Notes under the pieces: model-generated
What the model was told of the DNA's origin: nothing
Seen by the model: only the letters and a program-made list of their open reading frames with translations
Database searches by the model: none
Made by a program: the position numbers and the translations under genes
Part shown: piece after piece, positions 54,530 through 61,388 of the stretch
Numbering within the stretch: position 1 is the stretch's first letter
Layout of the letters: the number at the start of each line of letters is the position of its first letter
Origin: Streptococcus oriscaviae
GTDB lineage: Bacteria > Bacillota > Bacilli > Lactobacillales > Streptococcaceae
Direction: 5' to 3'
DNA: 64,000 nt
Assembly: GCF_018137985.1 (NCBI RefSeq)
Contig: NZ_CP073084.1
Coordinates: 2,108,001 to 2,172,000 of the forward strand

Positions 54530-55339
54530 TTATTTCAAAACCCATTCTCGAATAGCGTGTGCAACGCCGCTTTCGTCGTTGGATTTGGTAATGTATTTGG
54601 CGATTTTTTTCAGTTCAGCACTCCCGTTTTCCATGACAACTGGTGCGCCCACGACTTCCAGCATAGGACGATCATTTTCCTGATCTCCAATAGCCATGGT
54701 TTGGTCCAAGGTCAAGCCCAGTTGTTGGGCCAGGCGCTTGATGGCCAGTCCCTTATTGGCTGTTTTAGGCGTTACTTCAAGATAGAAAGGAGCCGATTTG
54801 GCTACGTTGAAGCGCTCGGTGAGGCTGGATGGTAAAGAAGGAATGGCAGCATCCAAGACATGTGGTTCATCGACCATCATCACCTTGATGATTTCTTTGT
54901 CCATCATTTCCTCAGGAGTGCGATAGAAGACAGGCGAGTTGACAAGCATGGCTTCATAAACGGTGTATTTTCCGATGTTGCGGTTGGCGGTGTACATACC
55001 AGCCTTTGTACTTGCGTGCATTGGCAGCTTCAGCTTGCGAGCTGTTAGTTCAATATCCAGATAGTCTTCATAGGTTAAAAGGTCTTTTACAACTTCTTGA
55101 CCTGTTCCAACATCCTGCACCAAGCCGCCGTTAAAGGTGATGACATAATCTCCTCGGTCTGTTAAATTTAGGTCAGATAAGATTTTTTCCACACCTGAGA
55201 TGGGGCGGCCGGTCGCAATCACAATATGAACGCCAGCTTTTTTAGCATCTTGAATGGCCGAATAGACTTGAGGTGTGATTTCATGTTTGCTGTTGAGCAG
55301 GGTGCCATCAATATCGATAGCAACAAGTTTAATGGTCAT
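54530..55339 (-). CDS. Cof-type HAD sugar phosphatase
   Basis: 269-residue HAD hydrolase of the Cof/YidA type. Motif I is DIDGTLLNS (nucleophile Asp near residue 8), motif II lies in IATGRP, and motif III/IV is GDQENDRPML. It likely dephosphorylates sugar phosphates or similar metabolites. Start 55339 (MTIKLVAIDIDG) has GGAGAA upstream; longer frames run into the HD gene. It overlaps that gene by 11 bases. Confidence 0.9.
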   Translation of the reverse strand: MTIKLVAIDIDGTLLNSKHEITPQVYSAIQDAKKAGVHIVIATGRPISGVEKILSDLNLTDRGDYVITFNGGLVQDVGTGQEVVKDLLTYEDYLDIELTARKLKLPMHASTKAGMYTANRNIGKYTVYEAMLVNSPVFYRTPEEMMDKEIIKVMMVDEPHVLDAAIPSLPSSLTERFNVAKSAPFYLEVTPKTANKGLAIKRLAQQLGLTLDQTMAIGDQENDRPMLEVVGAPVVMENGSAELKKIAKYITKSNDESGVAHAIREWVLK

Positions 55340-56642
55340 GTAATTCTCCGTAAATAAATTGATCGTTTTTGATGTAGCTGGTGAAAGATTGGGTATGTTC
55401 AGAAAAAATACCAGTATCAGACAGCATTTCTTTCGGGAAGTAGAAGCGGCTATCACCGTGAACGGTTCCTGCTAGGGAATGAACGATAGGCGAAAGACGA
55501 GATAATTCAATCATACTGCCATCCTTGCGGATAATTTCAATCTGAGTCCGTTTCTTTTCAGCATTTGGGCGGTAGATGTCATAAGGCAAATCAAAATTGT
55601 GGTGGATGGCTGTGTAGTATTGTGGGTCAAAACCAACATTTTTGACAATGCTTCTTAGGGTATCCAAACCCTCTTCGTTAGACTTGTTAAAGGTGATGGA
55701 TTTGAAGACTTTTCGGTTGACGTAGCGCTGAGCTAAATCAGACAAGATCTTATCAGGCCCTTCACTCCAAGATTGGAAGTATGTGTTCATAACACCGTCA
55801 TCAAGCGCCAGATAGTCTTTCAAACTGATTTGCCCTTCAAAAAATGGAACCAAACGTGGGGATGAAACTGAAAAATAGTCCTTATGCACTTGGTAGAGAA
55901 TCTTTGCGCGATGCAGAAGGTTTTGCAGGAGGACTTCCATTGAGCGGCTAGCAGGATGGAAATAGACCTGCATATACATTTGATAACGACTGAGCACATA
56001 GTCTTCGACAGCGTGCATGCCTGATTCTTTAAAGGCGATGCCGTTTTCAGTAGGGCGAATGACGCGCAGGATGCGAGTTAAATCAAACTCTCCGTAGTTG
56101 GTTCCAGTGAAGTAGGAATCGCGCAGGAGATAGTCCATTCGGTCAACGTCAATCTGGCTGGAAATCAACTGAACCACCTGTTTGTTGGGGTAGGTGTGAT
56201 TGATGACACTGGCTACCTTGTCTGGAAAATCAGGGGAAATCTGACAGAGAGCTGCATTGATTTCAGTATCAGGACTAGTAATGATGCGGCAGGTCATCTC
56301 TTCGTGATCGGTGTCAAACAGTCGCTCAAAGGTATGGGAGTAGGCACCATGTCCGACATCATGTAAGAGGGCAGCAGTCATGGTCACTAGAGATTCGGTC
56401 GCATTCCAGATGTCGGGGTATTTGTCTTCAAACTTTTGAGTAATGCGTCGCGCAATCTCGTAGACACCAAGGCAATGCGAAAAGCGGCTATGCTCGCCAC
56501 CATGGAAGGTATAGGAAGTGGTTCCCAACTGCTTGATGCGGCGTAGTCGCTGAAACTCTCTTGTGTTGATTAAATTATAAATCAGTTCATGGTCTACATG
56601 AATATAATTGTGTACAGGGTCTCGAAATACTTTTTCAATCAT
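55329..56642 (-). CDS. HD-domain phosphohydrolase (dGTPase-like, YwfO family)
   Basis: 437-residue HD-superfamily protein. The HD metal site is formed by HSRFSHCLGVYEIAR (about residue 50) and HDVGHGAYSHTFE (about 94), with a further Asp in IDVDRMDYLLRDS. Members are dNTP triphosphohydrolase-like. It is the first gene of a two-gene unit with the HAD phosphatase. Confidence 0.9.
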   Translation of the reverse strand: MIEKVFRDPVHNYIHVDHELIYNLINTREFQRLRRIKQLGTTSYTFHGGEHSRFSHCLGVYEIARRITQKFEDKYPDIWNATESLVTMTAALLHDVGHGAYSHTFERLFDTDHEEMTCRIITSPDTEINAALCQISPDFPDKVASVINHTYPNKQVVQLISSQIDVDRMDYLLRDSYFTGTNYGEFDLTRILRVIRPTENGIAFKESGMHAVEDYVLSRYQMYMQVYFHPASRSMEVLLQNLLHRAKILYQVHKDYFSVSSPRLVPFFEGQISLKDYLALDDGVMNTYFQSWSEGPDKILSDLAQRYVNRKVFKSITFNKSNEEGLDTLRSIVKNVGFDPQYYTAIHHNFDLPYDIYRPNAEKKRTQIEIIRKDGSMIELSRLSPIVHSLAGTVHGDSRFYFPKEMLSDTGIFSEHTQSFTSYIKNDQFIYGELHDH

Positions 56643-56714
56643 GCTTTCATTATAGCAAAAAAACTGTGGATATGCCTGCTAGAACTGTCATAGACAAGAA
56701 AGTAAGAAAACCTA

Positions 56715-56743
56715 TTTACGAAAGAACCTCTTTGTTTTATAAT
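56715..56743 (+). promoter_or_regulatory. Promoter directly at the TSUP gene start
   Basis: TTTACG (56715-56720), 17-base spacer, TATAAT (56738-56743). The expected start site, six to eight bases after the -10, coincides with the ATG at 56750. Confidence 0.6.
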
Positions 56744-56749
56744 AGAGGA

Positions 56750-57640
56750 ATGACAAATCAACTTATTTTACGAATTATTCAAGTTTTTATCGTCGGACTG
56801 ATTGTCTGGATGCTTTATATCATTCTTAGTTACACTCGTAAGCACAAGATAAAACTAACAGAGCGGTTTTGGACAGGCTTTGGGATTGGCTATGTGACTG
56901 ACTTGCTAGATACCTTGGGGATTGGAACTTTTGCAACGACCACCACCTTGTTTAAGGCAACCAAGTTAGTGGAAGATGATCGAAAAATTCCAGCAACGAT
57001 GACAACGGCTCACATCATCCCAGTTCTGGTAGAAGCCTTGCTATTTATTACGATTGTAGAGGTCGATCTGGTTACCCTTATTGCTATGGCAACAGCTGCT
57101 TTTTCCGGAGCCTTTGTCGGTGCGCGTGTAACGCAAAATTGGGATACACGGAAGGTGCAGCGAATTTTAGGGATTCTTCTCATCATTGCTGCCTGTTTTA
57201 TGGTCTATCGAATGCTAACGAATCCTGGGGCTGATTTGACGAACGAGGTCAAGGGACTGACTGGTTTCAAACTACTAGTCGGAATTGCCTTTGACTTCAT
57301 GGTTGGTATGCTGATGAGTATGGGACTGGGGAATTATGCCCCTGAATTGATTTTCTTCTCACTAATGGGCATTAGTCCAGCAGTAGCTTTGCCAGTTATG
57401 ATGCTTAATGCGGCCATGATTATGACAGCGGGAGCCAAGCAGTTTATTCAGTCTGGTCGTGTCAACTGGCCAGGAGTTCCTGGGATTATTATTGGCGGTG
57501 TCTTGGGTGTCTTGACGGCGGCCTTTTTCCTAACAAGTTTAGATGTCAATCACCTGAAGGTATTGGTTATCTTTATCGCCTCTTATACTGGTTTTACTCT
57601 CTTGCGTTCGTCGCTTGTCAAAACGATTGCCAAAACTTAG
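56750..57640 (+). CDS. TSUP/TauE-SafE family permease
   Basis: 296-residue membrane protein of the TSUP (DUF81) family with about eight helices; members export or import sulfur compounds or organic anions. Core segments: GFGIGYVTDLLDTLGIGTFA, AFSGAFVGARV, and GVPGIIIGGVLGVLTAAFF. ATG 56750 starts at the expected transcription start, so the mRNA may be leaderless; GAGG lies one base before the ATG, too close for a normal ribosome site. The substrate is unknown. Confidence 0.85.
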   Translation: MTNQLILRIIQVFIVGLIVWMLYIILSYTRKHKIKLTERFWTGFGIGYVTDLLDTLGIGTFATTTTLFKATKLVEDDRKIPATMTTAHIIPVLVEALLFITIVEVDLVTLIAMATAAFSGAFVGARVTQNWDTRKVQRILGILLIIAACFMVYRMLTNPGADLTNEVKGLTGFKLLVGIAFDFMVGMLMSMGLGNYAPELIFFSLMGISPAVALPVMMLNAAMIMTAGAKQFIQSGRVNWPGVPGIIIGGVLGVLTAAFFLTSLDVNHLKVLVIFIASYTGFTLLRSSLVKTIAKT

Positions 57641-57650
57641 GGGGTGGAGT

Positions 57651-58037
57651 ATGCAGATCCGTTTACGAAATGAAATTGACCTCGATGGGCAGTTAGAAGT
57701 CATCGATCAGGTCTATCCAGTAGAGGTCACAGAAAAGAACAATCAGCTCTATCTTATTTTTCTTAATGAAGAAAAGGAGAAAGTCCTAATCAAGAGTGGC
57801 GAAAACGAACTGGTCATGACCCGCTTTTCTGATCCCAAGTCCATCATGCGGTTTCTAGCTGACAAGGATGCAGTTATTAGTCTTCCTACTCCTGTTGGGA
57901 TTCAACATTTTGTGACGTCGACTCATCGGTATGGCCTAGACAGAAATGAGCAGGAAATCAAATTGGATTACGACCTCAAAACACTTGAAACGGGGCAACT
58001 ATTTGCTCGTTACCGGATGACCATATCCTGGCGTTAG
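57651..58037 (+). CDS. DUF1934 (YwiB-like) beta-barrel protein
   Basis: 128-residue cytoplasmic protein of the DUF1934/YwiB family: N-terminal MQIRLRNEIDLDGQ, strand-rich middle and the ending KLDYDLKTLETGQLFARYRM. The function is unknown; the fold is lipocalin-like. ATG 57651 has GGTGGAG upstream and lies 10 bases after the TSUP gene, so the two are an operon. Confidence 0.82.
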   Translation: MQIRLRNEIDLDGQLEVIDQVYPVEVTEKNNQLYLIFLNEEKEKVLIKSGENELVMTRFSDPKSIMRFLADKDAVISLPTPVGIQHFVTSTHRYGLDRNEQEIKLDYDLKTLETGQLFARYRMTISWR

Positions 58038-58043
58038 TCTATT

Positions 58044-58100
58044 GGTAAAAACGTTTTCAATTCGATTTCTATTTGAATTTCGATTGAAATTTGTTATAAT
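58044..58100 (+). promoter_or_regulatory. Promoter of the riboswitch-controlled P-type ATPase
   Basis: TTGAAT (58073-58078), 16-base spacer, extended -10 TGTTATAAT (hexamer 58095-58100). TAAAAACGTTTTCA (about 58046-58059) upstream resembles a cre site or terminator stem. Confidence 0.7.
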
Positions 58101-58107
58101 AGAAAAC

Positions 58108-58200
58108 AAATCGAGGGAGTAGCTGGCGGTTTCGACCGTGGTATTGTCGTCAATCCGAAAATGTTTCCGGCAATATTTTAAATAGCGAGACTTGTTTTAG
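58108..58200 (+). ncRNA. yybP-ykoY (Mn2+) riboswitch
   Basis: The leader has the conserved GGGAGTAGCTG start, CGTCAATCCG in the middle, and ATAGCGAGACTTG at the 3' side, which together mark the yybP-ykoY aptamer. In related bacteria it senses Mn2+ and controls metal exporters such as streptococcal MgtA-type ATPases. Confidence 0.85.
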
Positions 58201-58280
58201 AACTTGTCTTCGCAAGTAAGGTATTTTTTGGAAGTGCCGAGCTGTGAAGATAGGTTCTCATCAAAACAGGTCTCTTTTTT
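58187..58280 (+). terminator. Riboswitch terminator
   Basis: GAGACTTGTTTTAGAAC (58187-58203) pairs with GTTCT (58254-58258) and AAAACAGGTCTC (58263-58274), followed by six T. The left arm is the 3' part of the aptamer, so ligand binding should prevent terminator formation. Confidence 0.75.
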
Positions 58281-58310
58281 ATTGAAAAAGAGACCGAGAA
58301 GGAGAAAAAA

Positions 58311-60998
58311 TTGTCAAAAGAACAAAAACGCGATTTGTTTTACACACAAGATGAAGAGCAAGTATTGTCAGCCATGGGCTCCTCTAAAGAGGGTTTGTCC
58401 AGTCAAGAAGCTAGTCAGCGCTTAGCTGAGTATGGCCGCAATGAATTGGACGAGGGGGAAAAACGCACCCTCTTGATGAAATTCCTTGACCAATTCAAGG
58501 ACCTGATGATTATCATCTTGATTGCAGCAGCCATTTTGACCGTCATCACAGAAGGCAGTCATGGTTTGACCGATGCCATCATCATCTTGGCCGTGGTTGT
58601 CTTGAACGCTGCTTTTGGTGTTTACCAAGAAGGGCAGGCTGAGGCAGCCATCGAGGCTCTCAAATCCATGTCCAGTCCTGTTGCGCGTGTTTTGCGTGAT
58701 GGCCATGTCGTGGAAGTGGACTCTAAGGAGCTGGTTCCTGGGGATATCGTTCTCTTGGAGGCAGGTGATGTGGTTCCTGCCGATATGCGTCTCCTAGAAG
58801 CCAACTCTCTGAAGATTGAAGAAGCGGCTCTCACTGGTGAATCTGTGCCAGTTGACAAGGACTTGTCGAAAGAATTGGCAGAAGATGCTCCGATTGGTGA
58901 CCGTGTCAATATGGCCTACCAAAACTCTAACGTGACCTACGGTCGCGGCTTGGGTGTGGTGACCAATACTGGTATGTTTACCGAAGTGGGTCACATTGCA
59001 GGCATGTTGGCTAATGCGGATGAAACAGACACGCCACTCAAGCAAAACCTGCACCAGTTGTCTAAGGTTTTGACCTATGCGGTCTTGATTATCGCCTTGA
59101 TTACCATGGCAGTTTCTGTCTTTGTTCGTGGCGAAGGAATCTTACCAGCCTTGATGACTTCTGTTGCCCTTGCGGTTGCGGCTATTCCAGAAGGTCTGCC
59201 AGCGATTGTAACAGTGGTTCTGTCACTTGGTACCCAGGTCTTGGCTAAACGAAATTCCATTATCCGTAAGTTACCAGCGGTTGAAACCCTTGGTTCCACT
59301 GAAATCATCGCATCGGATAAAACCGGTACCCTGACCATGAACCAGATGACTGTTGAGAAAGTCTATACCAATGGTCAACTCTTGGACGCCAAAGAAAGTT
59401 TTGATGCTTCCAATACAACCCTTCGTGTCATGAACTTTGCCAATGATACCAAAGTTGATCCTTCAGGTAAATTGATTGGTGACCCAACTGAAACAGCTCT
59501 TGTGCAATTCGGTTTGGACCAAAACTTTGATGTCCGCAACGCCTTGGTCAACGAGCCTCGTGTAGCAGAGTTGCCATTTGATTCGACCCGTAAGCTCATG
59601 TCTACTGTTCACCAGCAGGCAGACGGCAAATTCTTGGTAGCTGTCAAGGGGGCGCCTGATCAGCTCCTCAAGCGTGTTACTCAGATTGAAGACAATGGAA
59701 ACATCCGTCCAATCACAGAGGCGGACAGAGAAACCATTTTGGCAACCAATAAGGACTTGGCCAAGCAAGCTCTTCGTGTCCTCATGATGGCCTACAAGTA
59801 TGTCGATGCCATTCCAGAATTGGAATCAGATATTCTTGAAAGCGATCTGGTCTTCTCAGGTTTGGTCGGCATGATTGACCCAGAACGTCCAGAAGCTGCA
59901 GAAGCTGTCCGTGTTGCCAAAGAAGCGGGTATTCGCCCAATCATGATTACCGGTGACCACCAAGATACAGCTGAAGCCATTGCCAAACGTTTGGGCATCA
60001 TTGAAGAAGGCGATGCCGAAGACCATGTCTTCACTGGTGCAGAACTTAATGAACTGTCTGATGAAGAATTCCAAAAAGTCTTCAAACAATATTCTGTATA
60101 CGCCCGTGTATCTCCTGAGCACAAGGTTCGTATCGTAAAAGCTTGGCAGAACGAAGGTAAGGTTGTTGCCATGACAGGTGACGGTGTGAATGACGCGCCA
60201 TCCCTCAAGACAGCCGACATCGGTATCGGTATGGGGATTACAGGTACAGAAGTTTCCAAAGGGGCTTCTGATATGGTCCTTGCGGATGACAACTTCGCAA
60301 CCATCATCGTGGCGGTTGAGGAAGGTCGTAAGGTCTTCTCCAATATCCAAAAGACCATCCAATACCTCTTGTCAGCCAATACCGCCGAAGTCCTCTGTAT
60401 CTTCCTTGCAACCCTCTTTGGTTGGGATGTCTTGGAGCCAGTTCATCTCCTCTGGATTAACCTGGTAACCGATACCCTTCCAGCCATTGCCCTTGGTGTC
60501 GAACCAGCTGAACCTGGTGTTATGCAGCACAAACCTCGTGGACGCAATTCTAGCTTCTTCTCAGGTGGTGTTCTTAGCTCTATCATCTACCAAGGTATTT
60601 TGCAAACAGCGCTTGTTCTGGGAGTCTATGGATATGCCCTGTTAAATCCTGAACACGCTGGTGATAATCACGCTATCCATGCAGACGCTTTGACTATGGC
60701 CTACTTGACCCTCGGTCTGATCCAGTTAGTACATGCCTTCAACGTGAAGTCTGTTTACCAATCCATCTTTACAGTTGGTCCATTCAAGAATAGACTCTTT
60801 AACTGGTCTATCGTGGCAGCCTTCCTGCTCCTGATGTCAACATTGGTGATTCCAGGATTTAACACCTTCTTCAAGGTTTCTATCCTGACTCCGACTCAAT
60901 GGTTGGTAGCTGTCATCGGTTCAGGCCTCATGGTTGTCGTTGTGGAAATTGTTAAATTTGTTCAACGTAAAATGGGCTTGGATGAAAAGGCAATCTAA
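58311..60998 (+). CDS. mgtA: P2-type cation-transporting ATPase (MgtA-like, Mn2+/Ca2+ exporter)
   Basis: 895-residue P-type ATPase. A-domain TGES, phosphorylation motif DKTGTLT, nucleotide-domain KGAPDQLL, and hinge TGDGVNDAPSL are intact. Membrane motif AAIPEGLP (helix 4), NTAEVLC (helix 5) and LLWINLVTDTLPAIALG (helix 6) match SERCA-like Ca2+/Mn2+ pumps rather than true Mg2+ importers. The Mn2+-type riboswitch points to Mn2+ efflux or handling. The start is TTG 58311 after GAAGGAG. Confidence 0.93.
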   Translation: MSKEQKRDLFYTQDEEQVLSAMGSSKEGLSSQEASQRLAEYGRNELDEGEKRTLLMKFLDQFKDLMIIILIAAAILTVITEGSHGLTDAIIILAVVVLNAAFGVYQEGQAEAAIEALKSMSSPVARVLRDGHVVEVDSKELVPGDIVLLEAGDVVPADMRLLEANSLKIEEAALTGESVPVDKDLSKELAEDAPIGDRVNMAYQNSNVTYGRGLGVVTNTGMFTEVGHIAGMLANADETDTPLKQNLHQLSKVLTYAVLIIALITMAVSVFVRGEGILPALMTSVALAVAAIPEGLPAIVTVVLSLGTQVLAKRNSIIRKLPAVETLGSTEIIASDKTGTLTMNQMTVEKVYTNGQLLDAKESFDASNTTLRVMNFANDTKVDPSGKLIGDPTETALVQFGLDQNFDVRNALVNEPRVAELPFDSTRKLMSTVHQQADGKFLVAVKGAPDQLLKRVTQIEDNGNIRPITEADRETILATNKDLAKQALRVLMMAYKYVDAIPELESDILESDLVFSGLVGMIDPERPEAAEAVRVAKEAGIRPIMITGDHQDTAEAIAKRLGIIEEGDAEDHVFTGAELNELSDEEFQKVFKQYSVYARVSPEHKVRIVKAWQNEGKVVAMTGDGVNDAPSLKTADIGIGMGITGTEVSKGASDMVLADDNFATIIVAVEEGRKVFSNIQKTIQYLLSANTAEVLCIFLATLFGWDVLEPVHLLWINLVTDTLPAIALGVEPAEPGVMQHKPRGRNSSFFSGGVLSSIIYQGILQTALVLGVYGYALLNPEHAGDNHAIHADALTMAYLTLGLIQLVHAFNVKSVYQSIFTVGPFKNRLFNWSIVAAFLLLMSTLVIPGFNTFFKVSILTPTQWLVAVIGSGLMVVVVEIVKFVQRKMGLDEKAI

Positions 60999-61036
60999 GT
61001 CAACCCTCAAGTGCTGAAGTTTATCAATTGCTAATA

Positions 61037-61073
61037 AAGACTTGGTTCTGTGAAAACAGACTAAGTCTTTTTG
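61037..61073 (+). terminator. Terminator of the P-type ATPase gene
   Basis: AAAGACTTGGTTCTGT pairs imperfectly with ACAGACTAAGTCTTT around GAAA, followed by TT. Confidence 0.75.
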
Positions 61074-61217
61074 TATGTATCCATCAGGGGTAAAAGTTAA
61101 TCAGGCAAATGTACATTAGGTAGATGTCATTGCTACTATGTATGGAAAGTAGAACTAACAGAATTTTGAACAATCAAAAGGCAAATAAATAAAAGTTTAA
61201 AAATTAGGGGAAATGTT

Positions 61218-61250
61218 ATGAAAAAGGCAGTAGATCAGTGTATAAACTGA
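61218..61250 (+). CDS. Ten-residue ORF (MKKAVDQCIN) with adjacent hairpin
   Basis: AGGGG (61206-61210) lies seven bases before ATG 61218; the frame ends at TGA 61248. ATCAGT (61234-61239) and ACTGAT (61246-61251) form a stem over the end of the frame, followed by GTTTTT. It may be a leader peptide with terminator or the scar of a lost gene. Confidence 0.25.
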   Translation: MKKAVDQCIN

Positions 61251-61317
61251 TGTTTTTCATATATTTATTGTTGTTTAAATAAATATGGCTTTCAACAAAT
61301 ATTCGTTGTTTATAGGG

Positions 61318-61346
61318 TTGCTAAATCAATGAAAATCGTCTATAAT
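61318..61346 (+). promoter_or_regulatory. Promoter of the MucBP protein gene
   Basis: TTGCTA (61318-61323), 17-base spacer, TATAAT (61341-61346). Confidence 0.75.
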
Positions 61347-61388
61347 AATTGATGGTTTAAAAATTATTGCTAATTAGTAAAGTGTGAG

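Larger units (their letters stand above)
60999..61388. other. Intergenic region before the MucBP protein
   Basis: Contains a terminator (61037-61073), an 11-codon frame with ribosome site and hairpin (61206-61257), and the promoter 61318-61346. No larger gene is seen. Confidence 0.7.

Noticed and set aside
58108..58200. Possible tmRNA or sRNA
   Set aside because: The conserved motifs and position before a metal pump fit the yybP-ykoY riboswitch better.
58204..58425. 73-codon plus-strand ORF after the riboswitch
   Set aside because: It runs through the terminator stem and overlaps the ATPase start in another frame.
59792..60379. Minus-strand ORFs of 168-195 codons
   Set aside because: Antisense shadows of the P-type ATPase gene.
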